DNA of 64,000 nucleotides from Burkholderiales bacterium. GTDB lineage: Bacteria; Pseudomonadota; Gammaproteobacteria; Burkholderiales; Burkholderiaceae_D. Where the stretch lies: assembly GCA_016177875.1 (NCBI GenBank), contig JACOUL010000026.1, forward strand, positions 1 to 64,000, given 5' to 3'. Of the stretch, positions 9,349 to 17,330 are shown piece after piece. How positions within the stretch are numbered: the stretch's first letter is position 1; each line of letters opens with the position of its first letter. The notes under the pieces are model-generated. The model did not search any database. It saw nothing but the letters and a program-made list of their open reading frames with translations, and had not been told where the DNA came from. The position numbers and the translations under genes are program-made.

Positions 9349-9715
9349 TCGTTACTCCTGATTTTCGAGCTGTTATGGGCTTGCATAACAACTTCCAAGT
9401 TGGCAGCATTTGCATCCGTCTTTGATCGGATGGAGATGCTGCTTAAAAAGAATGAAGAGAAAAGCTGGCGTGATGCGAACTGCCTCGGTCATTCGCGGAT
9501 TGCATTATTTTCCGGCCGGAAAGCGAGAGTACAGACCTTGCAGATTGGAATTAAGTTCCGATGAGATAGATTTTTTGGTCTTCTTAACGAGTTTTCTTAT
9601 GCATCAAACATCGAATTAGGGTTCCGCTTATCGATTTGACAGCAAGCAAATCCTCGCAGGCGCGCGCACGTTAAGGTTCATGCATGCCAACCGACGCTGT
9701 AGAGAGGACATAGCC
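9349..9715. other. Divergent intergenic region between lipoprotein gene and galU
   Basis: 367 bases without a convincing gene. TTGACA occurs at about 9636-9641 on the plus strand, but no good -10 follows at the normal spacing. The AGAGAGGA at 9701-9708 is the galU ribosome binding site. The short open frames here lack start signals and coding character. Confidence 0.5.
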
Positions 9716-10648
9716 ATGTATTCCAGAATTACTAAAGCTGTATTTCCCGTTGCCGGACTGGGCACGCGATTCTTGCCTGCTACAAAAGCAAGCCCAAAAG
9801 AAATGTTGCCTATCGTTGATAAGCCGCTCATTCAATACGCGGTAGAAGAAGCTGCCGCTGCCGGCATGACGGAAATGATTTTCGTCACCGGCCGCAACAA
9901 ACGTGCAATCGAAGATCATTTCGATAAGGCATATGAATTGGAAGCGGAATTGGAAGCGCACAATAAGCACGAACTGCTTGCCGTTCTGCAAACCATCAAG
10001 CCAAGCAAAGTGGAATGTTTTTATGTGCGTCAAGCCGAGGCGCTCGGCTTGGGACATGCCGTGTTATGTGCCGAACGCATGGTGCACAACGAACCATTCG
10101 CCGTCATCCTCGCGGATGATTTGCTGGATTCGAGCGTTCCGGTGATGCGTCAGATGACGCAATTGCACGCCCACCATCATTGCAGCGTGATCGGCGTCGA
10201 AACGATCCTGCCGCAGCAAAGCCGTTCCTATGGCGTCGTCGCTGGAACACCGGCCGCCGATCGCTTACTCAAATTGCACGGCATTGTCGAAAAACCGGCG
10301 CCGGAACAAGCGCCTTCTAATTTAGGTGTAGTCGGCCGCTATATCTTGACGCCGACTATCTTCGGGCACCTACGCACCATTCGTCCGGGCGCCGGCGGTG
10401 AACTGCAGCTAACCGATGCCATTGCCAGTTTGCTCAAGATGGAAGAAGTGCTGGCTTATCGCTTCGAAGGAACGCGATACGATTGCGGCAGCAAGCAAGG
10501 CTATTTGCAAGCGACGGTGCAATTCGCACTTAAGCACCCTGAAGTGAAAGACTCTTTCCGCGCTTATCTCGCAGGCCAGGGTCTGATCGCCGCCGACAAG
10601 CCCGCGAGCGTACCGCTTAAGCCCGTTCTTCACGCTTTGCGCGTATAG
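9716..10648 (+). CDS. galU: UTP--glucose-1-phosphate uridylyltransferase
   Basis: 310 residues from the ATG at 9716, chosen because AGAGAGGA lies 7 nt upstream and [19 protein letters not shown] is the canonical N-terminus; a start at 9680 would add 12 unconserved residues. The nucleotide-binding motif [19 protein letters not shown], the VEKPAPE segment and the sugar-binding GELQLTDAI are intact. It makes UDP-glucose, the donor for EPS and other glucans, in the cytoplasm. It is followed 11 nt later by a glycosyltransferase gene, forming an operon that can supply the polysaccharide pathway encoded downstream. Confidence 0.95.
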   Translation: MYSRITKAVFPVAGLGTRFLPATKASPKEMLPIVDKPLIQYAVEEAAAAGMTEMIFVTGRNKRAIEDHFDKAYELEAELEAHNKHELLAVLQTIKPSKVECFYVRQAEALGLGHAVLCAERMVHNEPFAVILADDLLDSSVPVMRQMTQLHAHHHCSVIGVETILPQQSRSYGVVAGTPAADRLLKLHGIVEKPAPEQAPSNLGVVGRYILTPTIFGHLRTIRPGAGGELQLTDAIASLLKMEEVLAYRFEGTRYDCGSKQGYLQATVQFALKHPEVKDSFRAYLAGQGLIAADKPASVPLKPVLHALRV

Positions 10649-10659
10649 AGGATATCCGC

Positions 10660-11886
10660 TTGGGCACCCTGCTTTCGATTAACAACTATTACTATCGCCG
10701 CGGCGGCGCGGAAACGGTCTTCCTTGAACAGAATCGCCTGTTCGAGGAAATCGGCTGGAACATCGTGCCGTTCGCCATGCGTCACACGAAAAACGAGCCA
10801 TCGAAATGGGCACACTATTTTGTCGATGAAATCGAGTTCGGCGAGAACTACAACTTCGCGCAAAAAGCGGTGCGTGCGCAGAAAATTACATTTTCATTCG
10901 AGGCGCGCCGCAATATCGTGCGCTTGCTGAAGGAAGTTCGTCCCAGCATCGCCCATGCGCACAATGTCTATCATCACTTGTCGCCATCCTTGTTCGGCAT
11001 CTTGAAATCGCATGGCGTTCCCACTGTAATGACCTTGCATGATTTAAAACTGGCATGCCCGGCATACAAAATGCTTACGCACGATGGCATATGCGAGCGT
11101 TGCAAGAGCGGCTCGATTCATCATTTGCTCATGCAGCGTTGCATTAAGAATTCATTTACTTTAAGCGCCGTCGTCATGATGGAGACCTCCGTGCATCGCT
11201 TATTGGGTTGTTACTCCAAAGGCATCGATCGCTTTGTGGTGCCGAGCCGCTTCTATCTCGACAAGATGGTCGACTGGGGCTGGCAGCGCGAACGTTTTAC
11301 CCACATTCCGAATTTTGTCGACACCGAACATCTGCAGCCGCATGGCGAGCCAGGAGAAGCATTCGTGTTCATGGGCAGGCTCGGTCCGGAAAAAGGCCTG
11401 GCCACGTTGATACGCGCCGTCGCAAAGGCCGGCGTGAAAGCGCGGATCGTCGGCACCGGTCCGGAGGAAGAGAAACTGCGCGTCTTGGCTCAAAAAGCCA
11501 ATGCCGATGTCGAGTTCCTGGGTTATCGCTCCGGCGAAAATTTATTCGACACCATACGCTCCGCACGCGCCTTGGTACTGCCGTCGGAATGGTACGAGAA
11601 CGCCCCCATGAGTGTGATGGAAGCCTATGCCCTGGAACGCCCGGTGATCGGCGCGAACATCGGCGGCATTCCGGAATTGGTGCGCGCCGGCGAAACAGGC
11701 GCTCTGTTCGAAAGCGGCAATCATGAAGAACTCGCCGAACGCCTCAGCGACTTCGCCGCCAAATCCGCGAGCGACATCGCGCGGATGGGCAAGGCGGGAC
11801 GCGCATGGATGGAACGAGAATTCACAGCCGACCAATACCGGCGGCGCCTGTTGGACTTGTATTTTGAAATGGGAGTGGCGGCATGA
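10660..11886 (+). CDS. Glycosyltransferase family 4 protein
   Basis: 408 residues. It starts at TTG, with AGAGGA at 10647-10652 as ribosome binding site; the first residues GTLLSINNYYYRRGGAETVF are the typical N-terminal GT4 beta-strand and glycine loop. The C-terminal GT-B half has FMGRLGPEKGL, VGTGPEE and ENAPMSVMEAYALERPVIG, the EX7E-type donor-binding region. The acceptor and sugar are not predictable. It overlaps the next glycosyltransferase by 4 nt (ATGA). Confidence 0.88.
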   Translation: MGTLLSINNYYYRRGGAETVFLEQNRLFEEIGWNIVPFAMRHTKNEPSKWAHYFVDEIEFGENYNFAQKAVRAQKITFSFEARRNIVRLLKEVRPSIAHAHNVYHHLSPSLFGILKSHGVPTVMTLHDLKLACPAYKMLTHDGICERCKSGSIHHLLMQRCIKNSFTLSAVVMMETSVHRLLGCYSKGIDRFVVPSRFYLDKMVDWGWQRERFTHIPNFVDTEHLQPHGEPGEAFVFMGRLGPEKGLATLIRAVAKAGVKARIVGTGPEEEKLRVLAQKANADVEFLGYRSGENLFDTIRSARALVLPSEWYENAPMSVMEAYALERPVIGANIGGIPELVRAGETGALFESGNHEELAERLSDFAAKSASDIARMGKAGRAWMEREFTADQYRRRLLDLYFEMGVAA

Positions 11887-13046
11887 AGAAACCGTTGCAT
11901 ATTATGTGGCTTGGCTTGCGCGGATTTCCGAATGTGCAGGGCGGCATCGAAAAACATGCCGAACACCTTTGCCCTTGGCTGACGCAATTGGGATGCGATG
12001 TGACCGTGATTGTTCGCGGACCGTACCAGCCGACAAATGTCGGTTCGGAATGGCGCGGCGTGCGTTTTGTTTCGATATGGTCGCCGCGTTCCAAGAACCT
12101 TGAAGCGCTGCTGCACACCTTTCTTGGCGTGCTTTACGCTGCGATCAAACGGCCGGACATCTTACATATTCAAGCGATCGGCCCCGCGCTATTGACGCCT
12201 TTAGCGCGTCTCGTGGGGCTACGTGTCGTGGTAACGCACCATGGCCCCGATTACGACCGGCAGAAATGGGGCAAGACGGCAAAAGCCGCGCTGCGCTTGG
12301 GCGAATACTTCGGCATGCGATTTTCTCAGGCGCGCATCGCGATTTCCGAAGGCATACGCCACCTCGTGCGCGACAAGCATGGCATGCATTGCGCATTGAT
12401 TCCTAACGGCGTCGACATACCCACGCCGGCAGGCAGCGCCGCCACGCCGGATAAATTCGGCCTAACGCCGAAGCGATATGTGCTCCTGGTATCGCGCTTT
12501 GTCCCGGAAAAACGCCACCATGATTTGATCCAGGCTTTCCGGCGCGCCGCCCTGCCCGGCTGGAAGCTCGCCTTGGTCGGCGCGTCCGATCATCCCGACG
12601 GATACACGCAATCGGTTTTGAAAGCGGCGGAAGCTTCGGGCAACGTGGTGTGCACCGGCTTTCAAACCGGCCAGGCGCTGCGCGAACTTTACGAGCATGC
12701 CGGCTTGTTTGTATTGCCGTCTTCGCATGAAGGATTGCCGATCGCGCTATTGGAAGCCATGAGCTATGGACTGCCGGCGATCGCCAGCGATATTCCCGCG
12801 CATTTGGAAATCGATTGCAGCGACATCGACTACTATCCTGTCGGCGACATCGATTCTCTCGCGAGCCTAGTGAAGCTTCGCGCGGAACAAACCTTGGAGC
12901 AAGGACGACGCGAACGCTTGCGCCAATTTGTACTGGATCGCTACAAATGGCGCGATGTCGCCGCACGCACCTACGAGATTTATAACGATGTGATTGCCGG
13001 AGGCGGACAGCTCTCGGCTAAGCATCCGGTCGAGAAGACGGTATGA
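11883..13046 (+). CDS. Glycosyltransferase family 4 protein
   Basis: 387 residues. The N-terminal LGLRGFPNVQGGIEKHAEHL is characteristic of GT4 enzymes of capsule and EPS pathways. The C-terminal half has LVSRFVPEKRHHDLI and SSHEGLPIALLEAMSYGLPAI, with the two glutamates of the EX7E motif. Translation is coupled to the upstream glycosyltransferase through an ATGA overlap. It ends 7 nt from a convergent gene with no hairpin between. Its position after galU suggests UDP-glucose or a derivative as donor, which is inference. Confidence 0.88.
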   Translation: MKKPLHIMWLGLRGFPNVQGGIEKHAEHLCPWLTQLGCDVTVIVRGPYQPTNVGSEWRGVRFVSIWSPRSKNLEALLHTFLGVLYAAIKRPDILHIQAIGPALLTPLARLVGLRVVVTHHGPDYDRQKWGKTAKAALRLGEYFGMRFSQARIAISEGIRHLVRDKHGMHCALIPNGVDIPTPAGSAATPDKFGLTPKRYVLLVSRFVPEKRHHDLIQAFRRAALPGWKLALVGASDHPDGYTQSVLKAAEASGNVVCTGFQTGQALRELYEHAGLFVLPSSHEGLPIALLEAMSYGLPAIASDIPAHLEIDCSDIDYYPVGDIDSLASLVKLRAEQTLEQGRRERLRQFVLDRYKWRDVAARTYEIYNDVIAGGGQLSAKHPVEKTV

Positions 13047-13053
13047 GCGTTTC

Positions 13054-13551
13054 TCAGAGATGAACTTCCTTCTCCATCGCCTTCATTTTTTCTTTGAAGG
13101 ACTTGTGCACCTTGAAGTGAAACGCGCGACCTTCAATGGTAATCGGCCGATAAGCCGGCTTCTCGGGCAAGCATGACTCGCAATACGGCAGCATGATGTG
13201 ATAGGTCAACTGGCGATACTTGCGCAAGCGCTTTCGGTACAAAGGCAGAAATGCCAAGCCGACTCCCAGCGTCAATACGGTAAAAATCATGAACGCAAAA
13301 TAAGAGTTCTCATCCAGCCGCCCGCCCAAATGCGAGTCGTAATGATATTCAAAGAGCTCCGTCTGCTCCGTTTCCGTACCGCATAACACGCAGCACGACG
13401 GTAGATCCTGGCCTTCGGTTATTTCAACGGCGGAATATTGGAGATTAGCTTCGGGCGCGTCCGCGGGATTCTTCCCGCACGCCGGGCAAGTGCCATCCGG
13501 ACGAAACATCACGAGCGCATAGCAATGTGGACACTCCGACAAGTTCATCAA
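13054..13551 (-). CDS. Zinc-ribbon membrane protein, unknown function
   Basis: 165 residues. Three Cys clusters are visible: CPHC...CPAC at the N-terminus (a classic zinc ribbon), CCVLC in the middle and CESC near the C-terminus. A hydrophobic stretch SYFAFMIFTVLTLGVGLAF forms one or two membrane helices between the second and third clusters. The C-terminal tail is Lys-rich. It may be a membrane-anchored metal-binding or redox-responsive protein. I do not recognise a named family. Confidence 0.7.
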   Translation of the reverse strand: MMNLSECPHCYALVMFRPDGTCPACGKNPADAPEANLQYSAVEITEGQDLPSCCVLCGTETEQTELFEYHYDSHLGGRLDENSYFAFMIFTVLTLGVGLAFLPLYRKRLRKYRQLTYHIMLPYCESCLPEKPAYRPITIEGRAFHFKVHKSFKEKMKAMEKEVHL

Positions 13552-13684
13552 CGATCCCTGGTGCTGTTTTATTTCTTGTAATAATGACTGATCACGTTAA
13601 TATTCTGGCGCACAATCCACGCAAAAGGGGCGGAAATTTACATCATGTGTGGTAATCACGACATGTGAGGAACATACGTCCAAT

Positions 13685-14020
13685 TTATTCGTATCGACTC
13701 TTGCACGTCTGAAGCGTCGGAAGATACGGCGCGACCACCTGCATTTCCTCCTCCGGGCGACGCGTCAGAGCGAAGTAAAAAGCCTGTTGCCATTCCGCTT
13801 GCGACAGGCTCGCTTTCATCCTCTCTATCATGCATGCACAGAGCGCGTCGACCCGCTCCACGGGATCGCCACGCTGCCGCCCTTTGTTCTTGCATCCTCT
13901 TTCGATTCCCATTTGATAGTGAGAGACTTGGCTTGCCGTCACTTGCTCCGGTGCTGTTTGTGCCGACGCGAAGCCCGTAACGGCCATTGCGGAAATGAGA
14001 AGAATGGCTGCAGCACGCAT
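13685..14020 (-). CDS. Small secreted Cys-containing protein
   Basis: 111 residues with a signal peptide cleaved near FASAQ (about residue 20). The mature protein has the pattern GC-x(n)-ALCAC-x(n)-C, with four cysteines suggesting two disulfides in the periplasm. The same pattern is seen in the gene at 14500-14811, so the two are probably diverged paralogues flanking an SseB-like gene. Function unknown. Confidence 0.65.
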   Translation of the reverse strand: MRAAAILLISAMAVTGFASAQTAPEQVTASQVSHYQMGIERGCKNKGRQRGDPVERVDALCACMIERMKASLSQAEWQQAFYFALTRRPEEEMQVVAPYLPTLQTCKSRYE

Positions 14021-14067
14021 ATCAATGCATTCTCGTATTGGAGGACAGTTTCACACTAGCTCGGTAC

Positions 14068-14490
14068 TCATTGCGAGCTTTTGAGCGCGTCGATCTGCAT
14101 TTGCTGCACGCGCGCCGCCGCCATTTCCAAGCCCACAGGCAATCCCGGATTGATGACGATGCCGAGTCCCGGCGCAATATACTTGATCAACCAGCTGAAA
14201 TCCGTCAGGAAAGCGAAGCAGAATTGCGGATAAAGCTTCACCCATTCGGTCGCGCGTTCCGGCGCGGTGAATAAGGCGATTACCGAATTCTCGCTTGCAT
14301 TGCTTAATACAAGCAGATTCGCCGTTTCATCCCAAGCGCCGGAGGGGCCGGGATCTTTATCCACCAGGAGGGCGATTTTCGACGTATTTAGCGTGTCTAA
14401 AAAATCGGCTGCGGACACTGTGCCCCGCTGTGCTTGGAGCAAGCAGGTTTCCAGATCGTTTAACGGTTCAAAAGAGGATGACAATTTCAC
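14068..14490 (-). CDS. SseB-family protein (N-terminal domain)
   Basis: 140 residues. The sequence starts with LEPLNDLETCLLQAQRG-type spacing, contains LVLSNASENSVIALFTAPERA and ends with the hallmark GLGIVINPGLPVGLEM. This is the pattern of the SseB N-terminal domain, found in many bacteria and annotated only as enhanced-serine-sensitivity-like. There is no signal peptide, so it is probably cytoplasmic. It lies 9 nt after the stop of the upstream gene and about 50 nt from the next, so the three genes may be co-transcribed. Confidence 0.7.
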   Translation of the reverse strand: MKLSSSFEPLNDLETCLLQAQRGTVSAADFLDTLNTSKIALLVDKDPGPSGAWDETANLLVLSNASENSVIALFTAPERATEWVKLYPQFCFAFLTDFSWLIKYIAPGLGIVINPGLPVGLEMAAARVQQMQIDALKSSQ

Positions 14491-14499
14491 TATTCCTAA

Positions 14500-14811
14500 T
14501 TAGAGCTTCAAATTCGGCACCCGCTTTTCGCAGCGCTGCAGCTTGTCCATGTTCCGTTTAATGACTGCCATGACGACCGCTTGGTCGTCTTGCAGCATGC
14601 GCGAATATTCTGCATCGGAAGCATTACCGGCGATGACGCCCGCATAGCAGTCGCAAAATTTCGCGGCATCGCCGGATGTATTCCCCTTCTGCATGGCGTT
14701 CTCGCTACAACCTTGAACCAAGCCCTTCTTGAACTCGTCCCGATTGGCCGCCACCGCGACACTGAGGTTCACCAGCAAGGCAACTGCAAATACGCTTCGC
14801 CACATATTCAT
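14500..14811 (-). CDS. Small secreted Cys-containing protein
   Basis: 103 residues. A signal peptide (MWRSVFAVALLVNLSVAVAA) is followed by a mature domain with GCSENAMQ, KFCDCYAG and a C-terminal RCEKR, four cysteines in the same order as the protein at 13685-14020. The pattern suggests a small periplasmic disulfide-bonded helical protein. It is first in the three-gene minus-strand group with the SseB-like gene. Function unknown. Confidence 0.65.
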   Translation of the reverse strand: MNMWRSVFAVALLVNLSVAVAANRDEFKKGLVQGCSENAMQKGNTSGDAAKFCDCYAGVIAGNASDAEYSRMLQDDQAVVMAVIKRNMDKLQRCEKRVPNLKL

Positions 14812-14930
14812 ATATCACTTTCCTTTATGGATTTGTGTGCACTTCGATTAACGTCCGCTCAGGAACGTTCACATAGTAAGAGCTTCTATCACAATGAAAC
14901 CGACCCGCCTGCCAGCCAAATGCGGTGTCT

Positions 14931-14985
14931 GCGTCGTTGCGCTCCTCGCCAAGGGGAGCCACCCTTGGCTCGTCGCGCGTCTAGC
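14931..14985. repeat. Hairpin-bearing dispersed repeat, copy 1
   Basis: The stretch starts GCGTCGTTGCGCTCCTCGCC, contains an 8-bp stem (GCCAAGGG at 14948-14955 with CCCTTGGC at 14962-14969) and ends CTCGTCGCGCG. A related element with the same flanks (GTTGCGCTCCTTGC ... GCGTCGCGCG) and a different stem occurs at about 55300-55346. It lies in the 250-base gap 14812-15061, which holds no gene. Confidence 0.45.
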
Positions 14986-15061
14986 ATCCATCCGCATGTG
15001 GCAGCCAGGCAAATCGGCCTCATTATGTTAGAAGCTCTAAATAATTTTGGCAGGTAAAACA

Positions 15062-15325
15062 TTATTGAACGCAAAGTTTGTCTTCAAGCTCAAAAATTTC
15101 GATGGTTCCCCATGGCCCAATCTTATCCCAGTTGTGTTGCCACACTCTGAACAAAGAAAAATCATCGGTTTGCATCAGCTGATAGCACAGATTTTCATCC
15201 TTTACACGCCAGCTATCCAAATACTCCAATCCATCAGGAAGCAACCGACCATGTTCCTCGAAATGGGCGTAAACACGCTCTTTCCATCCCGGAGAAAATT
15301 TCTCGATCACCATGTAGCGCTTCAT
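15062..15325 (-). CDS. DUF3303-like small protein
   Basis: 87 residues. The arrangement of YMVIEKF, GRLLPDGLEYLDSW, CYQLMQTDD and a final W-x3-W/IEIFEL matches my recollection of DUF3303, a family of small cytoplasmic proteins of unknown role with a ferredoxin-like dimeric fold. It has no signal peptide. It stands alone on the minus strand with gaps on both sides. Confidence 0.6.
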   Translation of the reverse strand: MKRYMVIEKFSPGWKERVYAHFEEHGRLLPDGLEYLDSWRVKDENLCYQLMQTDDFSLFRVWQHNWDKIGPWGTIEIFELEDKLCVQ

Positions 15326-15390
15326 CTAGCCCTCTTATTGTTATGCGAAATTCGACGGACATTTCCCTAGCGCGTCCGTGTCATGCTGAG

Positions 15391-15660
15391 CTAACCGGCA
15401 TGCCGGTTCCACCCCGGAACATTCACATAGTACCTGGTTGCCTTGCCCACGCCACGCGAAATCAATGCGCCTTTTTGCAAAAGCTCAGTCAAGTCGCGGG
15501 TTGCGGTCGCCTTGGACGCACCGCTTATTTTGCTGTGCTTCTCGGCTGTCATTCCACCGAGGAAACCATCATCGCCTGCATCCAGAAGCTTTTGCAGTGT
15601 CTTGCGTTGGCACGGATTGAAATCGTGGTGGACATGTACAGGTATGATTTTGCGGCTCAA
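15391..15660 (-). CDS. C-terminal winged-helix fragment of a Fic-family protein (likely remnant)
   Basis: 89 residues resembling only the C-terminal end of DUF4172/Fic proteins: NPCQRKTLQKLLDAG, then GMTAEKHSKISGASKATATR followed by DLTELLQKG, and a final RYYVN. Full proteins have an upstream FIC core (HPFxxGNGR) that is absent here. The start is 4 nt from the DUF1579-like stop, so there is no room for the catalytic part. It may be a decayed gene, or a reused stand-alone helix-turn-helix protein. Confidence 0.5.
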   Translation of the reverse strand: MSRKIIPVHVHHDFNPCQRKTLQKLLDAGDDGFLGGMTAEKHSKISGASKATATRDLTELLQKGALISRGVGKATRYYVNVPGWNRHAG

Positions 15661-15664
15661 CTGT

Positions 15665-16222
15665 CTATTCGCTCCTATTGATGCCGCTTACCGCAGCCCT
15701 TTTCGCGACAAGACTCGCCGACTTAATCCACGTTTTTCCTTCGTCGAAACTCATCCGGCTCTCCCATCTAAACTGCTTTTCCTCAATGTCGAAAAACCGA
15801 ATCCTGTTTTTAACGACGACACCGCTCGACGCTTTTCCGCATGCATCCAACAGCATTTCCCCGTCCAGCCATTGCCCATGCCACTCGGCGTTCCAAGCCG
15901 GCTGATGCGCCGCCAAACCGGTGATTTCCCAACGCCGGGTGGTTTCACAATAGGTTCTCAATGTCACCATGGAGGAGATCTCTTGACCGGTCGGCGCGTA
16001 GGCTTTGAAATCGTCCATCACTATGCGGCCTTGGTTGAGATATCTGGCGCTCCACATGGCCATGTATTGCATGAGCACATCGCCGTTTTCCTTGTAACGG
16101 CTGCCGATCACATCCCAATCGCCGATCAGAAAGTCGAACTGCCTGCTTTCCTCGGGCGGTCCTTGAAGATATCGTGCGACTTCAGGCGGTACTTGCGGCA
16201 CTTCTGCGCTTGCTTTTTCCAT
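15665..16222 (-). CDS. DUF1579-like protein
   Basis: 185 residues. FDFLIGDWDVIGSRY near the N-terminus and alternating hydrophobic beta-strands suggest the lipocalin-like DUF1579 family of unknown function. It overlaps the 3' end of the MerR-type regulator by 41 nt in another frame, so the two are co-transcribed from the promoter at 17280-17310. It may bind the same small molecule that the regulator senses, which is inference. Confidence 0.6.
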   Translation of the reverse strand: MEKASAEVPQVPPEVARYLQGPPEESRQFDFLIGDWDVIGSRYKENGDVLMQYMAMWSARYLNQGRIVMDDFKAYAPTGQEISSMVTLRTYCETTRRWEITGLAAHQPAWNAEWHGQWLDGEMLLDACGKASSGVVVKNRIRFFDIEEKQFRWESRMSFDEGKTWIKSASLVAKRAAVSGINRSE

Positions 16223-17246
16223 CGCTCGATCCTTTATTTTGGTACTGTGCCCATGCGCTTCGGATAAATTTTTCTGATTCAGGCCCGAGTATCGAGCCTG
16301 CTTGCAGAATCTCGTCGCGGCCGAAAGCCTCGATAAATTTCTTGCTTAGTGCCGCATCGTGATTCGTGGTCTCTGCGATCAAGCCGCGCCACTTATCGAC
16401 CGCTTTCGCGGAATTTTTGCTCTTCGTCGCGGCGCTCGCCTTGACGAGCTTTTTGAGCTTATTCGCGAGCGCGATCCATTCATCTTCCAAGCCAAGGCTT
16501 AGGATCTCCAATTCACGCTGCGTAAAATATTTGCGCAGCGCTTTGAGCCGAATATCGATCGCCTGATTTATGTAGAGAACGAGCTCCAGGCTGTCACCCT
16601 GCTTTCCTCTCGCAGAGGGCTCATGCAGATACATCTTTTCCCACCGCTTCATCAGATCGTAATCGCCATGCGTCATCAAAACACTCAGGTCCATCCAGCG
16701 GCGCGCAAGCGGCTGAACTTCAAGAGAAGCGGGAGGAAGCCCTCGTTGCATCGCCTTGCGTATGTCGGCGACCAAGGGCCTCCAGCGCTCTTCCGTCTGC
16801 CTTCCGCCTTCGAAAATCTTCTTCAGCTCGGACGCGCTAAAGTATTTTCCGTACATGCTCATGGACTGAAGCATGGCGAGCCAGTCCTGCATATCGGGCT
16901 CATATCCTTTGTTGAGACTGGATTGCACGAGTTTCAGACGCGAACAGAGTTCGCTCGCTTGTCGAACCTGGTACTCAAGCGCTGTAATTTGGCGTTGGAT
17001 AACGACGGGAAGCGGCTCTGTTTTGCCTGCCAACAGAGCGCTGATATCTTTCAAGGAAAGTCCGATCTGGCGCAGCGCTTGAATCGCAAGGAGGCGTGCC
17101 ACGTCGTCCTGGTCGTACAAGCGATAGTCTGCCTCGGTTCTGGCGGAAGGACTCAACAAGCCGATACCGTCGTAATGCCGCAGCATGCGCACCGACATGC
17201 CTGCGCGCTTCGCCAGCTCTCCTATCTTCAATAGCGCCATGCCCAT
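16182..17246 (-). CDS. MerR-family transcriptional regulator with large C-terminal effector domain
   Basis: 354 residues, much longer than simple MerR proteins. Residues about 5-75 form the winged-helix domain (LLKIGELAKRAGMSVRMLRH, ARTEADYRLYDQDDV), followed by a dimerisation helix. The 240-residue C-terminal part (WRPLVADIRKAM and KWRGLIAETTNHD) looks like two helical effector modules loosely of TipAS type. It probably binds a hydrophobic ligand and twists its own promoter, which has the characteristic 19-bp spacer. The start may be ATG at 17240 rather than 17246. Confidence 0.8.
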   Translation of the reverse strand: MGMALLKIGELAKRAGMSVRMLRHYDGIGLLSPSARTEADYRLYDQDDVARLLAIQALRQIGLSLKDISALLAGKTEPLPVVIQRQITALEYQVRQASELCSRLKLVQSSLNKGYEPDMQDWLAMLQSMSMYGKYFSASELKKIFEGGRQTEERWRPLVADIRKAMQRGLPPASLEVQPLARRWMDLSVLMTHGDYDLMKRWEKMYLHEPSARGKQGDSLELVLYINQAIDIRLKALRKYFTQRELEILSLGLEDEWIALANKLKKLVKASAATKSKNSAKAVDKWRGLIAETTNHDAALSKKFIEAFGRDEILQAGSILGPESEKFIRSAWAQYQNKGSSDGKSKRRSAASTA

Positions 17247-17279
17247 TCTTGCTCAGTCCAATTTTTCGAGATGAGCAAA

Positions 17280-17310
17280 AGTGTAAACCATGACATTGTG
17301 TCAGGGTCAA
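17280..17310 (-). promoter_or_regulatory. MerR-type promoter/operator with 19-bp spacer
   Basis: On the minus strand TTGACC (17310-17305) and TACACT (17285-17280) are separated by exactly 19 bp. The spacer carries the dyad ACCCTGACA/TGTCATGGT. An over-long spacer with a central dyad is the signature of MerR activators, and the site sits about 34 bp upstream of the regulator's start, so autoregulation is likely. Confidence 0.75.
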
Positions 17311-17330
17311 GCAGGAACCATGGAAACCGA

